A stretch of DNA of 8,516 nucleotides from Gammaproteobacteria bacterium. Its GTDB lineage: Bacteria; Pseudomonadota; Gammaproteobacteria; GCA-001735895. The translations under genes and the position numbers were made by a program. Within the stretch, counting starts at the first letter, position 1, and the number at the start of each line of letters is the position of its first letter. Shown piece after piece: positions 1-6,577 of this stretch. The notes under the pieces were generated by a model. It was given only the letters and a program-made list of their open reading frames with translations. It had not been told where the DNA came from and did not search any database. Where the stretch lies: contig JAOUJX010000163.1 of assembly GCA_029882955.1 (NCBI GenBank), forward strand, positions 1-8,516, in the 5' to 3' direction.

Positions 1-107
1 CTCTGGAGCACTGGCGCGAAGAAATGATTCAAAGCGCCGGCCCAATGGCAATCTGGGACATGTTAGCCCAACAGCTGGAAGATCTGGTGGAGCGGATGGA
101 GAGATAA
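1..107 (+). CDS. C-terminal fragment of an unrecognised protein
   Basis: The frame beginning at base 3 is open from the window edge to a TAA at 105-107 and encodes the last 34 residues of a protein: LEHWREEMIQSAG, then PMAIWDMLAQQ, then LEDLVERMER. The segment is rich in Leu, Glu, Met and Arg and looks like amphipathic helix. The other two forward frames are either stopped early or give unlikely sequence. I do not recognise a family from this short piece. It converges on the CDF transporter gene, with only 10 bp between the two stop codons and no obvious hairpin terminator there. The start lies outside the window. Confidence 0.6.
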   Translation, partial: LEHWREEMIQSAGPMAIWDMLAQQLEDLVERMER

Positions 108-117
108 ATTCAGCTTC

Positions 118-1026
118 CTATCCGCAAGCTTTCTCAGCCTCAACAAACACTCGCTTAATCTCGGGATGCTTTTGTTTGATCGCCTTATCAACCCGTGCTA
201 TGACAGTTTCTATCCGATCCGCCGTTTCGCTATCAACAAAATCAACGCTGATGTTAGCGAGAATAAAATCCGGCCCCATGTGCATGGTTAAGACTTCATT
301 GACCTGCTCGACGCTGGCTTCATTATTAAGAATGGCTCTTATATCCTGCACCACTACTCGATTCGCACTCTCACCAATCAGCAGGCCTTTGGTTTCATAA
401 GCCAGCCAGATCGAGGTGCCGACCAGAATCATACCGATGACTATCGAGGCAATCGAATCGAAGATCAAAATGCCTGTGAACTGACTGAGTGCTACACCGG
501 CAAAGGCAACTACCAACCCCAGCATCGCTGCTGAATCTTCAAACAAGACTACAAAGATAGACGGATCCTTGGCGCGTTGGATGGCTTCGATATAGCCCCA
601 TTTACCTTTTTGTTTACTGAACTCCTTATACGCAAACCACCAGGCTACGCCTTCGAAAATCATTGCCAATCCGAGCACAATATAATTAATCATAGGATTG
701 CTAATGGGCTCAGGATTACTCAAATGCTTAATCCCTTCGTAAATCGATATACCGCCGCCGAGCGCGAAGATCAATATCGCGACGATAAAGCACCAGAAAT
801 AGATTTCCTTACCATAACCGAAGGGAAAATCCTCGTCGGCAGGCTTAGACGCCCGCTTAATACCGTATAACAATAAGCCCTGATTACCGGTATCTACCAG
901 CGAGTGAATACCTTCGGACAGCATCGCGGAACTGCCAGTCATCGCGGCAGCGGCGAACTTGGTTATGGAAATGAGCGTGTTGCCGATTAAGGCAGCGAAA
1001 ATGACTTTTTTTGAACCTGAGGCCAT
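118..1026 (-). CDS. CDF family cation efflux transporter (ZnT9-like subgroup)
   Basis: This 302-aa inner-membrane protein belongs to the cation diffusion facilitator family, which exports divalent metals such as Zn(II), Fe(II) or Mn(II) by proton antiport. About six transmembrane segments can be seen (near residues 8-28, 33-56, 77-98, 112-132, 157-180, 186-210), followed by a cytoplasmic C-terminal domain of about 90 residues. TM2 carries SEGIHSLVDTGNQ, with H41 and D45 as likely metal ligands. The loop after it has FPFGYGKE. In TM5 the site is F-E163-D164-S rather than the HxxxD of YiiP-type members, which I recall as typical of the SLC30A9/ZnT9 branch. The ATG at 1026 is preceded by AGGA (1037-1040 on the other strand) at 10 nt. 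The metal cannot be predicted from sequence alone. The C terminus ends in an EAEKACG tail. Confidence 0.9.
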   Translation of the reverse strand: MASGSKKVIFAALIGNTLISITKFAAAAMTGSSAMLSEGIHSLVDTGNQGLLLYGIKRASKPADEDFPFGYGKEIYFWCFIVAILIFALGGGISIYEGIKHLSNPEPISNPMINYIVLGLAMIFEGVAWWFAYKEFSKQKGKWGYIEAIQRAKDPSIFVVLFEDSAAMLGLVVAFAGVALSQFTGILIFDSIASIVIGMILVGTSIWLAYETKGLLIGESANRVVVQDIRAILNNEASVEQVNEVLTMHMGPDFILANISVDFVDSETADRIETVIARVDKAIKQKHPEIKRVFVEAEKACG

Positions 1027-1278
1027 GGCTTAAATATCCTGTTATTAGTTTTTATCGATTCTTTCGCTATCGTGATCTTGTTCGTATTTCAATCACATAG
1101 ATCCGGGATTCGATCGTGCCACAGAAACATTGACCATGGTATAAGGAGTTAGACGAGACATTTTATAAAGCCAGGAGGTTAATAGGCAAGTTTTTGTCAA
1201 CTACATCATCACCAATCTAACCTAAAGCGCTGGTAGCGCCTTTGCTCAAGAGAAGAAAGTAATGATCCCCAATCCACA
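1027..1278. other. Intergenic region without a gene
   Basis: I see no convincing coding sequence on either strand in these 252 bases. The stretch separates the transporter gene from a small membrane protein gene on the same strand, so it should hold the transporter promoter, but no clear -35/-10 pair stands out. An AGGAGG at about 1172-1177 (+) has no start codon at a useful distance. The one structured element is the short hairpin at 1224-1243. Confidence 0.5.
1224..1243 (-). terminator. Short hairpin downstream of the small membrane protein gene
   Basis: AAAGCGC, loop TGGTA, then GCGCCTTT forms a GCGC/GCGC stem extended by AAA/TTT around one bulged C. It lies about 35 nt beyond the stop codon at 1279. 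There is no proper U-tract after it on the minus strand, so a terminator role is only possible. Confidence 0.25.
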
Positions 1279-1557
1279 CTAGAGGCTTTCCCTACCAACC
1301 TGGACGAAAGTAAAAATAATGATTGAAGTCAGCACCAGTAGTTCATTGAAGGCAAAAAATTTAAAACGAAACCATCGCGACTGCCCGCTTTTTTTGAAAT
1401 CGCCAATTCGACTGAGAATTCGGCCCTGCGGTATTAGTAGTAGCGCCAGAACATAAAATCCAGACCACTCCTTGCTGAAACCAAATGATCCCATAACCAG
1501 AAACATCAAAAGAAAAATAACAATAATCTCTACAATATGCTGGTCAAAAACTTTCAT
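1279..1557 (-). CDS. Small two-helix membrane protein of unknown function
   Basis: From the ATG at 1557 the frame gives a 92-aa protein with two hydrophobic stretches: about residues 9-23 (VEIIVIFLLMFLVMG) running into a second around FYVLALLLIP (33-42), then a basic loop (RILSRIGDFKKSGQSRWFRFK) and a final hydrophobic helix (LLVLTSIIIFTFV). That gives two to three membrane segments around a positively charged, probably cytoplasmic loop. The frame stays open back to 1794, but residues encoded there have no membrane or domain pattern, so I chose the internal ATG; its ribosome binding site (AGTGAAAT, about 7 nt away) is weak. I do not recognise the family. It may be transcribed alone, since about 250 bp separate it from the transporter gene. 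Confidence 0.5.
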   Translation of the reverse strand: MKVFDQHIVEIIVIFLLMFLVMGSFGFSKEWSGFYVLALLLIPQGRILSRIGDFKKSGQSRWFRFKFFAFNELLVLTSIIIFTFVQVGRESL

Positions 1558-1619
1558 ATTAATTTCACTTTTTGGTGCTCTGGAATATTTAGCCCGGCAG
1601 GGAGTACTAGTAATAACGT

Positions 1620-1643
1620 AATACGCTGAATGTCCGGCGTATT
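1620..1643. repeat. Inverted repeat AATACGC/GCGTATT
   Basis: Perfect 7-bp arms are separated by TGAATGTCCG. The surrounding bases can form alternative pairings (GTAATA with TATTAC). It could be an operator for the flanking divergent genes or a cruciform; no regulator is evident next to it. Confidence 0.4.
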
Positions 1644-1828
1644 TTATTACCTGATCAACCAAAGGACAATTCCGTAGTCGAACAACGGATCTAATAAAAT
1701 AAATAACTATCCGCGATACCACTCGATATATTATGTAGGCTTTATACTCGTTTTCGATTAAGCGAACACGTGAACACCCCGCTGGTTCCACCAAAACAAC
1801 AGGACTGGCTTCACCAGGAAGGACTCCT

Positions 1829-1858
1829 ATGCTATATGCTAAATTGCACGTAATCTGA
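1829..1858 (+). CDS. Possible 9-codon leader ORF
   Basis: ATG at 1829 follows AGGAAGGA (1816-1823) with a 5-nt gap, by far the best ribosome binding site in this region. It encodes MLYAKLHVI and stops with TGA at 1856-1858, 12 nt before the ATG of the DJ-1/PfpI gene and in the same frame. That downstream ATG has no Shine-Dalgarno of its own, so translation could be coupled to this leader. No codon run suggests amino-acid attenuation. This is inference from signals only. Confidence 0.3.
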   Translation: MLYAKLHVI

Positions 1859-1870
1859 AAATTTTAAAAC

Positions 1871-2473
1871 ATGAACATTGCCATACTCACCTTCGAAGGG
1901 TTCAACGAACTGGATTCATTTATCGCCTCCGGCATTCTCAATAGAATGAAAGGTTCAGGCTGGAATGTCCAGATCACCTGTCCTTCGGAAACCGTCACAT
2001 CAATGAATGGCGTATCGATAACGGCCCAACAAAATCTGGAGTTTGCCAACACAGCCGATGCAGTTCTCTTTGGTAGCGGCATATACACCCGAGATATAGC
2101 AAAAGATAAGGCACTCTTAAGCCGACTAAATTTATACCCTGGCAATCAAATTATTGGCGCGCAATGCTCTGGTACATTGTTAATGGCGAAGCTGGGATTA
2201 CTCAACGGCTTACCTGCCTGTACGGACTTAACTACCAAACCCTGGGTTATAGATGCTGGTGTTGAGGTATTAGACCAGCCATTTACTGCCGATAAAAACA
2301 TAGCAACTGCCGGGGGTTGTCTGTCGTCACAGTATCTGGCAACCTGGGTGATCGCAAAACTAGCTGGCATAGAATCTGCGTCTTCTGCGATACATTATGT
2401 GGCACCAGTGGGAGAGAAAGATGACCATGTCGAGCATGCTATAGGGGTTGTAAAACCCTTTATTTCGAACTAA
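1871..2473 (+). CDS. DJ-1/PfpI family protein (class I glutamine amidotransferase-like fold)
   Basis: The 200-aa protein has the flavodoxin-like DJ-1/PfpI fold. It opens with MNIAILTFEGFNELD, in which E13 is the conserved acidic residue, and has the nucleophile elbow GAQCSG with C99 followed by a helix (TLLMAKLGLLNG). After it, CTDLTTKPW lies where many relatives carry a histidine; none is present, so protease or glyoxalase chemistry is uncertain. TAGGCLSSQYLATWVI (146-161) matches the late glycine-rich turn and helix of the family. Family members act as stress-linked chaperones, glyoxalases or amidase-like enzymes, often cytosolic. The start is fixed by the alignment of the first strand, though no Shine-Dalgarno is visible before it. 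An 18-bp gap separates it from the methyltransferase gene downstream, so the two are probably cotranscribed. Confidence 0.85.
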   Translation: MNIAILTFEGFNELDSFIASGILNRMKGSGWNVQITCPSETVTSMNGVSITAQQNLEFANTADAVLFGSGIYTRDIAKDKALLSRLNLYPGNQIIGAQCSGTLLMAKLGLLNGLPACTDLTTKPWVIDAGVEVLDQPFTADKNIATAGGCLSSQYLATWVIAKLAGIESASSAIHYVAPVGEKDDHVEHAIGVVKPFISN

Positions 2474-2491
2474 ATCGACAAGTCCATCAAG

Positions 2492-2947
2492 ATGAAAAAC
2501 ATCATCAAACTTCCAGTAATGTTAGTAGCAATATTTATGTTATTAATGTTTGCCCTGGATCTAACAAAATGGGGTTATCAAGTCGTTGTCCCTGGTTATA
2601 TATTTGTATCTGCAGGTATATTTCTACTTGGAATTATAATCATTGCTATTGGTGGCTATTACTTCAGGAAAGCTAAAACCACGGTCAATCCAATGACCCC
2701 GGAGAAATCTACCGAACTGGTCACTAAAGGGATTTACAATTACTCCCGCAACCCGATGTACATAGGATTTCTCACCTGGCTGATCGCCTGGGCAGTATTT
2801 TTAGGTAACTTGATTAATTTATTGTTTTTGCCGATATTTATAGTCCTGGTAAACAGGCTTTATATAATCCCTGAGGAAAAGGCGCTAGAAGAACTATTTA
2901 AGCAAGAATTTTCGGAATATAAAAATAGAGTTGGGCGGTGGTTATGA
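2492..2947 (+). CDS. Membrane methyltransferase of the isoprenylcysteine carboxyl methyltransferase/PEMT family
   Basis: This 151-aa protein is mostly membrane-embedded, with hydrophobic helices near residues 7-22, 33-57, 90-104 and 106-122. The family signature is clear: G-IYNYSRNPMYIG (80-92), the RHPxYxG-like motif for the methyl donor, and the C-terminal PEEKALEELF...EFSEYKNRVGRWL block (128-151) with its E128-E129 pair and conserved tyrosine. Such enzymes use S-adenosylmethionine to methylate lipids or lipophilic acceptors; bacterial substrates are mostly unknown. It lies 18 bp after the DJ-1/PfpI stop codon and lacks a good Shine-Dalgarno, which favours translational coupling. Its stop codon TGA (2945-2947) abuts the TAA of the convergent gene, giving a 6-bp overlap (TTATGA). 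Family assignment is firm; the substrate is not. Confidence 0.85.
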   Translation: MKNIIKLPVMLVAIFMLLMFALDLTKWGYQVVVPGYIFVSAGIFLLGIIIIAIGGYYFRKAKTTVNPMTPEKSTELVTKGIYNYSRNPMYIGFLTWLIAWAVFLGNLINLLFLPIFIVLVNRLYIIPEEKALEELFKQEFSEYKNRVGRWL

Positions 2948-3901
2948 ATGTAATCCCCCCAACTCATACCAGTTTATTTTTTTAACCTTACGCCGCAACC
3001 GACGATACCGAATATCATCCTGCAACATTCCCGGCCCCTGATTAGTCTGTCGAAAACAAAATGCCTTTGGCAAGTCGGAATACAGAGACCTCGGTGGCTT
3101 GCTACCATTTATATTCTTCACCTGTGCACCGGACTGGCAACTATGATAATAAAGCTGGTTAATACCCAGTTCGGATCGAACAAAAAATAATACTGCCGAA
3201 AGCATCGCCTCTGCCCAAATATTCGCATAACGTGCATTGAAATACTCGCAATAGCGAATGACATCATCCACCTGACCTGCTACGGGCCAGTGGTTCAGGC
3301 CCTTTTGTTGACGCTTTTTAGCATTACGTGCATCGGATAATAAGCTCTTAACATCGCGTATCCAGTCGCTTTGAACTTCTTCGATCAGGCATTCGTTATT
3401 ATCAAAATCAATATCGAGCCGCGACCAGGCCAGAGTCTCACGAAAGTACTGGTCCTGGTCTCGTTTGAATACCGGGTGACAAAAAAAATTGAGCGCCTGT
3501 CGATCTGTTGGCTTTACCAGTTTCCGATAATAACTATTGTGCTGATTGGAAAAATTCAGTTGCAAAACCAGGTTCCAGCCTCGTCGAGAGGTTTGTGACC
3601 AGTCACCTTCATTACCATCCCATGAATCCAGTGTCAGCGTAAAATATTCCATGCTGTCCTGCCAGGCTGGTTCGATCTGACTGGCGCGTATCCGGTTATT
3701 GCCACAGTTAGCTAACAGTTGCTTCACCACTTTCTTGTTTAACAGTGTGGCATAGCGAGAATTTTTAAGATCTGAGACTTTAATACCATTACCCGATACC
3801 TCCTTCAATAATTGCAAGGCGTAGTAATCCTTGTAATAGGGATAAAGGGATCGCTCCCTGGGGAGGCAATTAATAATTTCTGTCGCGAGGTTTTTGTTCA
3901 T
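2942..3901 (-). CDS. Unrecognised protein encoded directly behind rtcB, with an EEVQSDW motif
   Basis: The 319-aa soluble protein starts at the ATG at 3901, four bases after the rtcB stop, with AAAGGGTGA within the end of rtcB as ribosome binding site; a TTG three bases upstream is an alternative. I do not recognise a named family. The N-terminal 80 residues are basic and helical. The centre has LIEEVQSDW (172-180). Next come a Lys/Arg-rich stretch (192-200), W229-AEAMLSAVLFFVRSELGI and YYHSCQSG (251-258), then PPRSLYSDLPKAFCF (269-283), and a basic tail (RRLRRKVKK, 300-308). The order EVQSDW, Trp plus helix, a strand-turn, then YxxLPK resembles from memory a domain found in large polyvalent proteins of phages and conjugative elements (their version reads EIQSDWH). 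Tight coupling suggests it acts with RtcB; its activity is unknown. Confidence 0.8.
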   Translation of the reverse strand: MNKNLATEIINCLPRERSLYPYYKDYYALQLLKEVSGNGIKVSDLKNSRYATLLNKKVVKQLLANCGNNRIRASQIEPAWQDSMEYFTLTLDSWDGNEGDWSQTSRRGWNLVLQLNFSNQHNSYYRKLVKPTDRQALNFFCHPVFKRDQDQYFRETLAWSRLDIDFDNNECLIEEVQSDWIRDVKSLLSDARNAKKRQQKGLNHWPVAGQVDDVIRYCEYFNARYANIWAEAMLSAVLFFVRSELGINQLYYHSCQSGAQVKNINGSKPPRSLYSDLPKAFCFRQTNQGPGMLQDDIRYRRLRRKVKKINWYELGGLHS

Positions 3902-3905
3902 CAAA

Positions 3906-5102
3906 TCACCCTTTCACACAAATAACCTGCCGTAGTTGGTGCTCAACACTCACCAGGTCACTCTGGTTGGCCATAACGACATCGATGTCTTTATAGGCCG
4001 CAGGAATTTCGTCGATAACACCACTATCTTTTCGGCATTCGACACCCTGTGTTTGTGCTTCCAGATCGGATGAATTAAACATGCGTTTCGCCTTTCCACG
4101 GCTCATGCGCCGACCCGCTCCATGCGAACAGGAACAAAATGACTCTGGGTTTCCCAGGCCGCGGACGATATATGATTTCGCACCCATGCTACCGGGGATG
4201 ATTCCGAGTTCACCTTCACCTGCGCGGATAGCACCCTTACGGGTGATATACACATTTTCGCCGAAGTGCTGCTCCGTGGAAACATAGTTGTGGTGACAGT
4301 TAATCGCCTCTTTGCTGATGGCAAATTTAGGCAATTTCTTTTTCAGCACATCCACAATCAGACGCATCATTTCGCGACGGTTATCCATCGCATAATCCTG
4401 CGCCCAGCTCACGGCCTGTAGATAGTCATCGAAATGATCGGCGCCTTCATTAAAATAAGCCAGATCTTTATCCGGCAATTGATGGATATGACGTTCCATA
4501 TCCTTTTGCGCCAGTCGAATAAAATATTGACCAATCACGTTGCCGATGCCACGGCTTCCTGAGTGCAGCATAATCCAGACATCGTCATTTTCGTCGAGGC
4601 ATAACTCGATAAAATGATTACCACCACCGAGCGTACCCAGTTGCCGCACCCAGGTTTGATAAGGCTTCTTTTGCGCCTTCAACAGTTTTGGATGCTTACC
4701 CAGAATCGGATCCAGCCCGATCGCCAGGCTGCGAATCGTCGATGCACGAGCCTTATCGCTTTTATGCTGATTGAAACCTACCGGAATGGTGGCTTCGATG
4801 GCCGAACGCAGCGCACGTAAATTATCCGGCAAATCATGCGCCTTAATCGACAGGCGCAAGGCGTTCATACCGCAGCCGATATCAACACCGACAGCCGCAG
4901 GAATAATCGCACCCTTGCAGGGAATCACCGAACCAACGGTGGCGCCCTTGCCAAAATGCACGTCCGGCATTGCCGCGATATGACTATGAATAAATGGCAG
5001 CTGCGAAATATTATGCAGTTGCTGGTAAGCTTCGTGTTCGATGTCATCGGTATAAATTTTTACCGGCACCTTACCTTTGGTAATAGTTTTTAAAATTGGC
5101 AT
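3906..5102 (-). CDS. rtcB: RNA-splicing ligase RtcB
   Basis: RtcB is the GTP- and Mn(II)-dependent cytosolic ligase that joins RNA 3'-phosphate or 2',3'-cyclic phosphate ends to 5'-OH ends, repairing cleaved tRNA and other RNA. The 398-aa protein is close to E. coli RtcB (408 aa). Metal and nucleotide residues are in place: VGVDIGCGMN (D74, C77), GGGNHFIEL (N162, H163), MLHSGSRG (H180), INCHHNYV (H270/H271), and CSHGAGRRMSR, where H327 is the expected GMP-linked histidine. The end, LRQVICVKG, is nearly identical to E. coli. I start it at 5102 because AGGA sits 6 nt upstream; the longer reading to 5135 would begin inside a terminator hairpin and has no ribosome binding site. The unknown 319-aa gene follows after four bases. 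A slipin gene lies upstream on the same strand. Confidence 0.97.
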   Translation of the reverse strand: MPILKTITKGKVPVKIYTDDIEHEAYQQLHNISQLPFIHSHIAAMPDVHFGKGATVGSVIPCKGAIIPAAVGVDIGCGMNALRLSIKAHDLPDNLRALRSAIEATIPVGFNQHKSDKARASTIRSLAIGLDPILGKHPKLLKAQKKPYQTWVRQLGTLGGGNHFIELCLDENDDVWIMLHSGSRGIGNVIGQYFIRLAQKDMERHIHQLPDKDLAYFNEGADHFDDYLQAVSWAQDYAMDNRREMMRLIVDVLKKKLPKFAISKEAINCHHNYVSTEQHFGENVYITRKGAIRAGEGELGIIPGSMGAKSYIVRGLGNPESFCSCSHGAGRRMSRGKAKRMFNSSDLEAQTQGVECRKDSGVIDEIPAAYKDIDVVMANQSDLVSVEHQLRQVICVKG

Positions 5103-5115
5103 TTCTAGTTCCTGT
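5103..5115 (-). promoter_or_regulatory. rtcB ribosome binding site directly after the terminator
   Basis: On the minus strand ACAGGAACTAGA precedes the ATG at 5102, with AGGA 6 nt away. The site begins where the U-tract of the upstream terminator ends, so there is no room for a separate promoter between the terminator and rtcB. This decides the start codon of rtcB. Confidence 0.75.
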
Positions 5116-5143
5116 AAAAAACCCTCTCCCGCCATCGGGAGAG
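5116..5143 (-). terminator. Intrinsic terminator between the slipin gene and rtcB
   Basis: A perfect 8-bp stem, CTCTCCCG (5124-5131) and CGGGAGAG (5136-5143) with a 4-nt loop, is followed on the minus strand by GG and six Ts (5121-5116). It lies 12 bp past the slipin stop codon. The T-tract ends 13 nt before the rtcB ATG, so transcription of rtcB from upstream promoters needs read-through or antitermination. Confidence 0.9.
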
Positions 5144-5155
5144 AGCGTTACTGCT

Positions 5156-6304
5156 TCAGGTATTCAATCTAATCTGAACGGTGTCTTTTAAAACACCTTC
5201 CAGACCGCCGAATACGGTCAGCTTATCGACCTTCTCGGTCACTTTCTCAAGGACTTCCAGTTCCTTTAAACGCATTAGCGTCGGATTATCGTCCATTAAC
5301 TTCGCCGTATTTAGCAAGGATCGAGTAGCGGCGGTTTCCTCGCGACGTTTAATCACGTTGGCCTGTGCTACCTTTTCTGCCTCAACCACCTGGTTGAGGA
5401 TAACTTTCATCTCACCCGGCAGGATGACATCCTTTACTCCGACACTACGCAGGCTTAAGCCCAGGTCATCCAGCTTCGCGCTGACCAGCCTGAAGATCTC
5501 AGCATCGAGCTCCCCTTTATTCGCCAGCAGCGCATCCAGGTTGCGTGTACCAATCACCTGTCGCAGCGCAAACTGCAATTCTCGATACAGGTAATCACTA
5601 AAGTTAACCAGCTGGTTACGAGCTGCGACAGCATCGATAACCTGGTACTGTGCAGACAGGTTGACACGCAGGCTAACCCTGTCGCGAGTCAAAATTTCCT
5701 GGCCCTGAACTTCCATGGCCTGCTGGCGCAAGTCAATCTGTTCAACTTTAATTGCACGGTTGTACTTCCAGTAGGCATACAGACCCGGCCTTAGTTCGGC
5801 GCGTAATTCGCCATCGACGATTAACAGTCCTCGCATGTTGTCAGCGACTTCTGCGATATAAGCCGCGTTCAAAAGTTCGCCCGGCAAATCGCCTGCACGG
5901 GCACGCGCCAGAGGACCCACTTTATCGGCGGCAAGCGCAAACTCGTCACGGATATCCTGTACCTCGACTCGAAAGTCGGCAAAGCCTTTCCAATAAAGCT
6001 GGCGGCTATTGGGTGCCAGCAAATCGATCAGTTTGTCTTTTTGATACACCAGACCTACCTGATAGTCACCCAGCTCGACCAGCTCAAAATACTGATCAAC
6101 CAGAGCCGGCTTTTCATTGATCAAATAATCAGCCAGTCTGAAGCTAAAACGAGGCTGGACAAGGTCAAACTTCACAACTTCAAATCGCCCGGCAATATCG
6201 AAGATTCGATAAATACCCGGCAGCAAAACTTTTTCAATGCTACGGTCTTTCAGTAGCAGACCGCGCTCGTTCTGAGCAATGACAATTCTTTTAAATCCAA
6301 ACAT
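5156..6304 (-). CDS. Slipin family protein (SPFH/Band 7 domain)
   Basis: Slipins are stomatin-like SPFH proteins that oligomerise, usually at membranes. This one has 382 residues from the ATG at 6304, preceded by AAAGGA at 6 nt; the in-frame ATG at 6325 has no ribosome binding site. There is no N-terminal membrane helix, only a short hydrophobic start (MFGFKRIVIAQ). Two copies of an RGLL..D......L.PG.Y......R...V...DL element occur at about residues 14-48 and 158-192, the second leading into the SPFH core. The core includes ALRQVIGTRNLDALL (246-260) and SVGVKDVILPGEMKVIL (287-303), then a long Ala/Glu/Lys-rich coiled-coil-like helix (305-335) and a C-terminal region (KVTEKVDKLTVFGG). It is the gene upstream of rtcB on the same strand, separated by a terminator. 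I recall slipin genes near rtcB in other proteobacteria. Its role there is not established. Confidence 0.9.
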   Translation of the reverse strand: MFGFKRIVIAQNERGLLLKDRSIEKVLLPGIYRIFDIAGRFEVVKFDLVQPRFSFRLADYLINEKPALVDQYFELVELGDYQVGLVYQKDKLIDLLAPNSRQLYWKGFADFRVEVQDIRDEFALAADKVGPLARARAGDLPGELLNAAYIAEVADNMRGLLIVDGELRAELRPGLYAYWKYNRAIKVEQIDLRQQAMEVQGQEILTRDRVSLRVNLSAQYQVIDAVAARNQLVNFSDYLYRELQFALRQVIGTRNLDALLANKGELDAEIFRLVSAKLDDLGLSLRSVGVKDVILPGEMKVILNQVVEAEKVAQANVIKRREETAATRSLLNTAKLMDDNPTLMRLKELEVLEKVTEKVDKLTVFGGLEGVLKDTVQIRLNT

Positions 6305-6458
6305 TGTTCTTTCCTTTATTAACATTCTTTATTTTATAAAAAGTCGGGAAACACACCACAGGTAACCGGTGGAACCGATTAAGTTGCGACTGCGGATTAG
6401 AAAGCGGATGAATTACCGCTCACTTTCCTTTGTAAAAACCATCCTTTAATGAAACGGT

Positions 6459-6577
6459 TTATTCACTCGCAGATCTAACTGGCAATCGCCCGATAATCGA
6501 TTCGAACCAAATACCCGCTGTGATCAAAAAAACAATCACCGGCGTGTTTCCCTTTTTTGGTAACCGAAGTTACCCAT
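6459..6577 (-). pseudogene. Possible frameshifted small membrane protein ORF
   Basis: From ATG at 6577 the frame reads MGNFGYQKRE and soon stops. One base too few in a run of six As (6552-6557 read as T on the + strand) would restore 39 codons: MGNFGYQKKGNTP, then VIVFLITAGIWFE, then SIIGRLPVRSASE and TAA at 6459. The restored product has one plausible membrane helix. There is no good ribosome binding site, and the same bases form hairpins, so this could be chance. Transcriptional slippage on the A-run is an alternative to decay. Confidence 0.25.
6559..6574 (-). repeat. Hairpin with cUUCGg tetraloop
   Basis: GGTAAC and GTTACC pair perfectly over 6 bp around TTCG, closed by C-G on the minus strand, the very stable UUCG tetraloop form. 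It is followed by six As rather than Ts, so it is not a terminator on this strand. This supports a structured minus-strand RNA. Confidence 0.6.

Larger units (their letters stand above)
1558..1870. other. Divergent intergenic region, mostly non-coding
   Basis: These 313 bp separate the minus-strand small membrane protein from the plus-strand DJ-1/PfpI gene and should contain both promoters. A perfect 7-bp inverted repeat, AATACGC (1620-1626) and GCGTATT (1637-1643) with a 10-nt loop, lies about 60 bp upstream of the minus-strand start and could be an operator or hairpin. A short leader-type ORF at 1829-1858 has a strong ribosome binding site. No other coding sequence is convincing. Confidence 0.45.

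Noticed and set aside
1147..1221. Integron attC-like core sites GTTAGAC and ATCTAAC
   Set aside because: They occur in the wrong order for an attC on either strand, and no integrase or cassette array is present.
1558..1794. N-terminal extension of the small membrane protein
   Set aside because: Seventy-nine extra residues show no domain or membrane pattern, and the internal ATG gives a compact two-helix protein; the extension covers the expected promoter region.
4081..5093. Several open frames on the + strand opposite rtcB
   Set aside because: They are shadows of rtcB, with low-complexity or shuffled composition and no ribosome binding sites.
5103..5135. Longer rtcB reading beginning MAGEGFLQELE
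   Set aside because: Its ATG lies inside the terminator hairpin loop, there is no ribosome binding site, and RtcB homologues start near the internal Met with AGGA 6 nt upstream.
5181..6256. Open frames on the + strand opposite the slipin gene
   Set aside because: Ser/Arg-rich shadows of a well-supported gene on the other strand.
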